Source of the DNA: a virus | Reading direction: 5' to 3' (one strand) | IMG/VR virus record: IMGVR_UViG_3300009370_002315 | Coordinates: 1 to 26,409 of that record | Length of the DNA: 26,409 nt | Shown: positions 23,168-26,409 of the stretch, in pieces | Layout of the letters: the number at the start of each line of letters is the position of its first letter | How positions within the stretch are numbered: the stretch's first letter is position 1 | Notes under the pieces: model-generated | Databases searched by the model: none | Seen by the model: the letters and a program-made list of their open reading frames with translations, nothing else | Told to the model about the DNA's origin: nothing | Program-made: the position numbers and the translations under genes

Positions 23168-23568
23168 AATTCTGTTTTTCCGTATTTTATTTTTGTATAG
23201 TTAATCTCAATCTCTCCGAAACCTTCAGAATATCTTTCTACCAGTTCATGTTTAATACCATTACGTATTTTGTTCCATTTTCTTACTTCTAATGCAATTT
23301 TTCCGATATCCCTAAAAAGTGCATCCGTTAAAGGTGTATTAGAATCTAAATCCAGTTGGCGATGTGCCTCAGTTTCTAAATTCCAGATAGTAAGGTTGGC
23401 TTTTTTTAATTCTTTTATAAAATGTAATAAACTATTGTCTTGTTTAAGATATAAATCAATTTCTTTTTTGTATGCCTGTAACTCCTGATTAACGTCCTCA
23501 TTTGTTTCTTGAGATTTAATAAGGGTAATAGTGTATCTATCCACTATTTCAGAAATAGGCATTTTCAT
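23164..23568 (-). CDS. DUF6165-like protein
   Basis: A 134-aa helical protein starting ISEIVDRYTITLIKSQ, with NLTIWNLETEAHRQLD near 60-75 and IALEVRKWNKIRNGIKHEL near 95-115. This pattern resembles DUF6165, small proteins found beside glycosyltransferase and polysaccharide genes in bacteria, with unknown function. It overlaps the methyltransferase gene by 4 nt and the GT9-like gene by one base. A helper of glycan transfer is inferred from context only. Confidence 0.65.
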   Translation of the reverse strand: MKMPISEIVDRYTITLIKSQETNEDVNQELQAYKKEIDLYLKQDNSLLHFIKELKKANLTIWNLETEAHRQLDLDSNTPLTDALFRDIGKIALEVRKWNKIRNGIKHELVERYSEGFGEIEINYTKIKYGKTEL

Positions 23569-24464
23569 TATCGAGTCATTAAATTTTGAAAATTATTAAT
23601 ATAATCATAATAAAACCTATCACCGTTTAACCAAGGTCGATTAATGGCCAAGCTTTTACTATGATGTAAAAAGGAATCAAACAATTCTATGGATATATCT
23701 CTAAGGTTCCACGATAATACCGGTTTGCCAAGTAAATAATCGCCAATGTTAATGCCAGCACTACTAATACCCCAAACTCCTTGAGAATATAAAATAATAT
23801 CACAAAATTCAACAAGCGACGTTTTACCAATCAAATTCAGGCAATTATCAGTTGAAGGTGAAGCGGCCAAATTAGGAAGCATCCCTGCGTCTTTTTCAGT
23901 GCCCAATAAAACATATTTTATGTCAAAATGATTAAAATAATTATTAAGACTATTCATTAACCAATTTTCATAAATATCCAGTTCTTCTTTTTCAAATCTT
24001 AAAGTATGAGAAGTAGACATAGGTTGTACGGCAATATATTTTTTAGAAGTATCACCTTCTGATAACCTATTTAATAGTTTATGTGGGTATGGTCTTTCAG
24101 GAATATAACTATGAAATACAAATGCGTCGTTTTGAGGTGGAAGCATTTTAATTCTAGCAGGCCTGTAATCACAATATTTAACCCCATCATAATTAGTAAA
24201 TTCATCTGCTACATACTGCCATTCTGGGTGACCTTTATTTTCATAGGGAAACGCAATTAAATTATCCAAATCATGCGTTACAGGAGTTAGCGGGCAAAGT
24301 GTAATATTTGACGGCCAATTCCAGTAATTCATGAACCCTTCAGTTTGTTTATTGAAAATTAATTTGATTTCATCTTCAGGATACCGCCTCACTAGATTAG
24401 TGATATGACGAAACGCCACGACATTATCCCCCATCGCGTAATGTAATAAAACATATCTGGTCAT
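23568..24464 (-). CDS. GT9-like glycosyltransferase
   Basis: A 298-aa protein with the two-half layout of GT-B enzymes. The N-terminal half starts RYVLLHYAMGDNVVAFR, close to the GDxxLxxP entry of heptosyltransferases. The C-terminal half has KYIAVQPMST (nucleotide-sugar side), IKYVLLGTEKDAG and CDIILYSQGVWGISSAGINI, where the last part fits the donor-binding region of GT9. It is the first gene of the glycan operon and probably uses the sugar made by the RmlA/B/D-like enzymes or a heptose. The acceptor is unknown. Confidence 0.75.
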   Translation of the reverse strand: MTRYVLLHYAMGDNVVAFRHITNLVRRYPEDEIKLIFNKQTEGFMNYWNWPSNITLCPLTPVTHDLDNLIAFPYENKGHPEWQYVADEFTNYDGVKYCDYRPARIKMLPPQNDAFVFHSYIPERPYPHKLLNRLSEGDTSKKYIAVQPMSTSHTLRFEKEELDIYENWLMNSLNNYFNHFDIKYVLLGTEKDAGMLPNLAASPSTDNCLNLIGKTSLVEFCDIILYSQGVWGISSAGINIGDYLLGKPVLSWNLRDISIELFDSFLHHSKSLAINRPWLNGDRFYYDYINNFQNLMTR

Positions 24465-24646
24465 ATCTCGCTATATTAAAAGGTTTTTGTTAGAAGATCA
24501 ATATTTTTTTATCCCTCCCCCCGGTATTTTTAAGGGTGAGTAATTATTTTTAAATATTTTTAAATTTATTCTAAATAATAAGGGGGGTCTAAATAGAATC
24601 CTCAGGAGATGGGGAGATATACACCAACCCCCGCCCCCACACACTG

Positions 24647-24678
24647 AAAAAAAAGTATTAAAAAGATTTCATTTAATA
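24647..24678 (-). terminator. Possible terminator of the small-gene operon
   Basis: On the minus strand TATTAAA...TTTAATA (7-bp AT stem, loop about 9) is followed by C and eight T. The stem is weak, but the T run is good and three GC hairpins lie just upstream, so transcripts from the right probably end here. Confidence 0.4.
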
Positions 24679-24729
24679 GGGGGGTGGTATACCCCCATGC
24701 TTCGTCGGGGAAGTGCACCCTCTTGCTCC

Positions 24730-24754
24730 CTACCCCTCCCCGTGGGGGGGGTAG
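24730..24754. repeat. Long GC inverted repeat
   Basis: CTACCCCTCCCC, GT, then GGGGGGGGTAG: an 11-bp stem with one bulged T. There is no T run on either side, so it is not a simple terminator. It lies 14 nt past the stop of the 77-aa gene and may protect the 3' end or pause polymerase. Confidence 0.6.
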
Positions 24755-24767
24755 GTTGCTTGAAGTG

Positions 24768-25001
24768 CTATTGCCTGAAGCGACGATGGGTCAGCTTCGT
24801 TAAGTCTAACACGTGGGCGTAATGAACCTTTACAAAGTCCACCACTGCGCCAATGTGCTGGTCATTGGGATGCCATGTGTAAGCGGGCGCATTAGTACCG
24901 TGAGGAGGCAATAGAAGCCAATTGTTTTTCTTATCCTTAAAGCGACACGCTTGCTTCTGGAGTTCTTTTCGTAGTTTGTTACAGTGTTTAGTGTTTTTCA
25001 T
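24768..25001 (-). CDS. Small basic protein, unknown (77 aa)
   Basis: A 77-aa basic protein starting MKNTKHCNKLRKELQKQAC, with a Pro/His/Trp-containing middle (LLPPHGTNAPAYTWHPND) and a basic end. The start resembles that of the 62-aa neighbour (MKNT, then RREL/RKEL), suggesting a shared N-terminal motif. It starts 6 nt after that gene's stop. No family is recognised. Confidence 0.55.
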   Translation of the reverse strand: MKNTKHCNKLRKELQKQACRFKDKKNNWLLLPPHGTNAPAYTWHPNDQHIGAVVDFVKVHYAHVLDLTKLTHRRFRQ

Positions 25002-25007
25002 AATAGT

Positions 25008-25196
25008 TTAGGCAAAAAAGATTTGATGAATTAAAACAAAGCTTAATGCGAGTGAAGCACCGACACACGCTGAAATGATCAATTCACAATAAAAGATATG
25101 TTTTTGATCGCGATTGATATTGACCTGTCGATTAAGTTCACGTCGCAGCTGTCTCGAGCTTGTCCATTTAGTGATGTTGTTTCTCGTGTTTTTCAT
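25008..25196 (-). CDS. Small single-pass membrane protein (62 aa)
   Basis: A 62-aa protein with a basic N-terminal half (MKNTRNNITKWTSSRQLRRE) and one membrane segment at 37-60 (CELIISACVGASLALSFVLI). The arrangement fits a membrane protein with its basic N-terminus in the cytoplasm. A TATAAT box lies about 10 nt upstream of the ATG. Function unknown; small membrane proteins in this type of region often alter host functions. Confidence 0.5.
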   Translation of the reverse strand: MKNTRNNITKWTSSRQLRRELNRQVNINRDQKHIFYCELIISACVGASLALSFVLIHQIFFA

Positions 25197-25205
25197 GTTG
25201 TTTTG

Positions 25206-25211
25206 ATTATA
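25206..25211 (-). promoter_or_regulatory. TATAAT box before the 62-aa gene
   Basis: On the minus strand CCCTATAATC matches the sigma-70 -10 consensus exactly. No good -35 box is seen 16-18 nt upstream, so an activator or a weak promoter is possible. Confidence 0.35.
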
Positions 25212-25256
25212 GGGATTTACTTAAAAAATGCGATAAAAAGTTATTCACAATGGCCT

Positions 25257-25466
25257 TTAGTCCATGTCGCTCCATGTTTCTCCGTCATCATAAGAGATGT
25301 ATTCGCCACCGTCTTTGAGTCTAGCGTAAAGCCAGCAATGGCCTTCGTGGTCTTGCTCGTTGATGATTGCGATCTCGTATGCTACTCCGTCAATGATGAG
25401 GGCTTCGTCGTTGTTTGTTATCTGTATGCTGTTGTTCATGTTTCCTTTCTTTATGTCTGCGCTCAT
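25257..25466 (-). CDS. Small acidic protein, unknown (69 aa)
   Basis: A 69-aa acidic protein, probably a small beta sheet (SIQITNNDEALIIDGVAYEI ... CWLYARLKDGGEYISYDDG). No signal or membrane segment. An internal ATG at 25438-25440 with AAAGGA close upstream is an alternative start (61 aa). A 31-bp element also found before the gene at 25723 ends 4 nt before the first ATG. No family is recognised. Confidence 0.58.
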   Translation of the reverse strand: MSADIKKGNMNNSIQITNNDEALIIDGVAYEIAIINEQDHEGHCWLYARLKDGGEYISYDDGETWSDMD

Positions 25467-25470
25467 TATC

Positions 25471-25501
25471 TCACAGAGGGTGGGACATCTGTAGTCCTAC
25501 C
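25471..25501 (-). repeat. 31-bp repeated leader element, copy A
   Basis: Differs from copy B (25736-25766) at 3 of 31 positions. It contains TGGGAC...GTCCTA, a nearly matched inverted repeat with a 7-nt loop. It lies 4 nt before the ATG of the 69-aa acidic protein. Confidence 0.8.
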
Positions 25502-25513
25502 AGTTAAATCTTT

Positions 25514-25723
25514 TCAGTGGCCGAGCCTTTGCCGAGTGCTTTCACATACCTCGCACTCGCAGCCTTCAAGCACGAGACTTTTCGAAAGCCTTTCGTTTGG
25601 CGTTAATCCACCCACAGGAGGCATCACGCAAAGAAGGCATTGGCCACCGTTATGCTCTAACAGCAGCGCGGGCTTGCCGCAGCCTTTACAAGCTCCAAAG
25701 GTCGTTTTCGTCATCGTTTTCAT
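25514..25723 (-). CDS. Small four-cysteine zinc-finger-like protein (69 aa)
   Basis: A 69-aa protein with CKGCGK (Cys12, Cys15) and QCLLC (Cys29, Cys32), a compact zinc-ribbon arrangement, and a second pair CECEVC near 55-60 that may complete another site. The Arg/Leu end is helical. Small zinc proteins of phages often bind host transcription or other proteins, but no such partner can be named here. Copy B of the 31-bp element lies 12 nt before the ATG. Confidence 0.65.
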   Translation of the reverse strand: MKTMTKTTFGACKGCGKPALLLEHNGGQCLLCVMPPVGGLTPNERLSKSLVLEGCECEVCESTRQRLGH

Positions 25724-25735
25724 GGCCCTAGCTTA

Positions 25736-25766
25736 TCACAGAGGATGGGACATCCGTAGTCCCACC
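25736..25766 (-). repeat. 31-bp repeated leader element, copy B
   Basis: Holds a perfect TGGGAC-(7)-GTCCCA inverted repeat. Its position just before the ATG at 25723, like copy A before 25466, suggests an operator, promoter part or RNA hairpin common to both genes. Confidence 0.8.
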
Positions 25767-25809
25767 CTTAAAGTAATTTATAATTAATAAATGTTTATAG
25801 TAATTGACT

Positions 25810-25845
25810 TTGGCACGGAATGTGCAGCCCGCCGTGTGCCAAGTA
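25810..25845. repeat. Inverted repeat TTGGCAC / GTGCCAA
   Basis: TTGGCAC, a 19-nt loop and GTGCCAA lie in the gap after the micro-protein operon. There is no T run for a standard terminator. It could be an operator, a transcript-end hairpin or part of a small RNA; nothing further can be said. Confidence 0.4.
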
Positions 25846-25873
25846 TAAAGCTATAATAGTTTTATAGTAACAG

Positions 25874-25957
25874 TCAGAGGCTACTATATAAGGCTGCGAT
25901 TAAGCTAATAGATAAAGCTGTTATAAAAACCGCATCAATTAATGTTTCGTTTTTCAT
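25874..25957 (-). CDS. 27-aa micro membrane protein
   Basis: A tiny frame, ATG 25955-25957 to TGA, coding MKNETLIDAVFITALSISLI plus seven residues, almost all one membrane segment. It starts one base after the stop of the 40-aa protein, which shares MK-x-LIDAV. Two neighbouring frames with the same start motif and type argue for real, duplicated genes. Translation is probably coupled; there is no Shine-Dalgarno site. Confidence 0.42.
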   Translation of the reverse strand: MKNETLIDAVFITALSISLIAALYSSL

Positions 25958-25958
25958 C

Positions 25959-26081
25959 TTACTTGTCTAAAGTGTTTAGACGTTGTACGACAGGGGCTAA
26001 CGGTATACATACCAGAAGCAATAGACAGACGCACGGGGTAAGCACTAATAAAGTTACCGCATCAATCAAATGCCGTTTCAT
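25959..26081 (-). CDS. 40-aa micro membrane protein
   Basis: A frame whose ATG (26079-26081) overlaps the stop of the 94-aa gene (TAATG). The product starts MKRHLIDAVTLLVLTP and has one Cys-containing membrane segment (about 9-30) and a polar tail. It shares LIDAV at the same place as the 27-aa protein. Function unknown. Confidence 0.48.
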   Translation of the reverse strand: MKRHLIDAVTLLVLTPCVCLLLLVCIPLAPVVQRLNTLDK

Positions 26082-26365
26082 TAGACGACCCCCCCTTCCC
26101 ATGCGTACCCGTCAGGGGGTAATACCTCTTGAAGGGTAGACCCTTTGGCCACGCTCACAACATAAGGTTTAATCTCCGCCATATCCACAGAACCCCATTC
26201 ATTGGCAAAACCCATCACGAAACCATATGCGATCCCGTCACTGTCTTCCTCTTCTAGGTAATACTCCCAGCCATTACGCAGGATGATGTGTTGGTATACT
26301 TCAAACCTACTAGAATAGTTAGGTGTGCCGTCTTCGGTGTGTTGAATAATGTTTCTAGTTTTCAT
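26081..26365 (-). CDS. Unknown 94-aa protein
   Basis: A soluble 94-aa acidic protein with aromatic-rich, conserved-looking parts: RFEVYQHIILRNGWEYYLEE (20-39), DGIAYGFVMGFANEWGSVDM and EIKPYV. The pattern WEYYLEE...DGIAYG...NEWG suggests a small alpha/beta fold seen in phage hypothetical proteins, but I cannot name the family. It leads a three-gene operon with the two micro membrane proteins. Confidence 0.65.
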   Translation of the reverse strand: MKTRNIIQHTEDGTPNYSSRFEVYQHIILRNGWEYYLEEEDSDGIAYGFVMGFANEWGSVDMAEIKPYVVSVAKGSTLQEVLPPDGYAWEGGVV

Positions 26366-26409
26366 AATTAAATGGCGTCTTGAATAACACTGTTTGCGAT
26401 TGGGCCAAG

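Larger units (their letters stand above)
24465..24767. other. Non-coding junction with many G and C runs
   Basis: No convincing gene on either strand. In an AT-rich background there are runs of four to eight G or C: C at 24517-24522, G at 24582-24587, C at 24628-24632 and 24634-24638, G at 24679-24684, C at 24692-24696, G at 24707-24710 and 24744-24751. Several pair into hairpins, one at 24730-24754 with an 11-bp GC stem. It separates the glycan operon from the small-gene region and should hold the end of one transcript and the start of another. No clear sigma-70 promoter is visible before 24464. Confidence 0.6.

Noticed and set aside
24295-24310. GTGTAATAT motif on the plus strand
   Set aside because: It lies inside the GT9-like coding region with no plus-strand gene downstream; treated as chance.
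24695-24820. A 41-codon plus-strand frame starting MLRRGSAPSC
   Set aside because: It runs through G/C runs and antisense to the 77-aa gene, with no ribosome site or coding character.
25098-25787. A 229-codon plus-strand frame antisense to several small genes
   Set aside because: It lies opposite three or more tightly ordered minus-strand genes with recognisable motifs (zinc ribbon, membrane segment) and has low-complexity, unlikely protein sequence.
25811-25827. Sigma-54-like promoter TGGCAC-N5-GTGCA on the plus strand
   Set aside because: The second element lacks the TT of TTGC, no plus-strand gene follows, and the TGGCAC half is part of an inverted repeat.
1-26409. tRNA genes, insertion sequences and integrase
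   Set aside because: No cloverleaf-like sequence, transposase or recombinase motif was seen on either strand by eye.

Overview
The window is part of the genome of a tailed double-stranded DNA phage, most likely a contractile-tailed phage distantly related to T4. The evidence is a terminase large subunit, a large portal protein, a prohead protease joined to a scaffold, a decoration-like protein, a major capsid protein, a gp55-like late sigma factor and PhoH, nearly all on the minus strand in tightly packed or overlapping operons. Three lipoprotein signal sequences and spanin-like lysis genes point to a Gram-negative host. The low G+C, PhoH and the sugar-nucleotide cluster fit aquatic phages, but the host cannot be named from the sequence.

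Reading in the direction of transcription (right to left): 26365-24768 holds very small genes, including two tiny membrane proteins with a shared LIDAV motif and two genes preceded by a duplicated 31-bp element with an inverted repeat. Next is about 300 bp of non-coding DNA rich in G and C runs (24465-24767). From 24464 to 18878 runs a glycan operon: GT9-like glycosyltransferase, a DUF6165-like protein, a methyltransferase, RmlA, an RmlD-like reductase, RmlB and a 2OG-Fe(II) oxygenase-like protein. RmlC is not seen. PhoH follows with its own putative promoter. A short plus-strand block (17407-18081) carries three small overlapping genes.

The late region begins at 17291: a zinc-ribbon protein, a sigma factor with a Cys-rich insertion, a 364-aa unknown, a sulfotransferase, a C2H2-plus-ERCC4 nuclease, TerL and portal. 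A tubulin/FtsZ-family GTPase follows directly after portal. Then come a holin-led lysis cassette, an i-spanin-like protein, a lipoprotein with a C39-peptidase-like Cys/His/Asp set, another small lipoprotein, and the capsid module (178-aa protein, Cys-rich 50-aa protein, protease-scaffold fusion with an internal start, decoration-like protein, major capsid protein). After a strong terminator come a SAP-like protein, a small virion protein and a collagen-like fibre that runs off the left edge.

The most notable signals are the phage tubulin beside the portal gene, and a recurrent GTGTAATAAT-like motif 14-19 nt before several start codons that lack Shine-Dalgarno sites. The spacing suggests late promoters that give leaderless or nearly leaderless transcripts. 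The likely reader is the gp55-like sigma factor encoded here.
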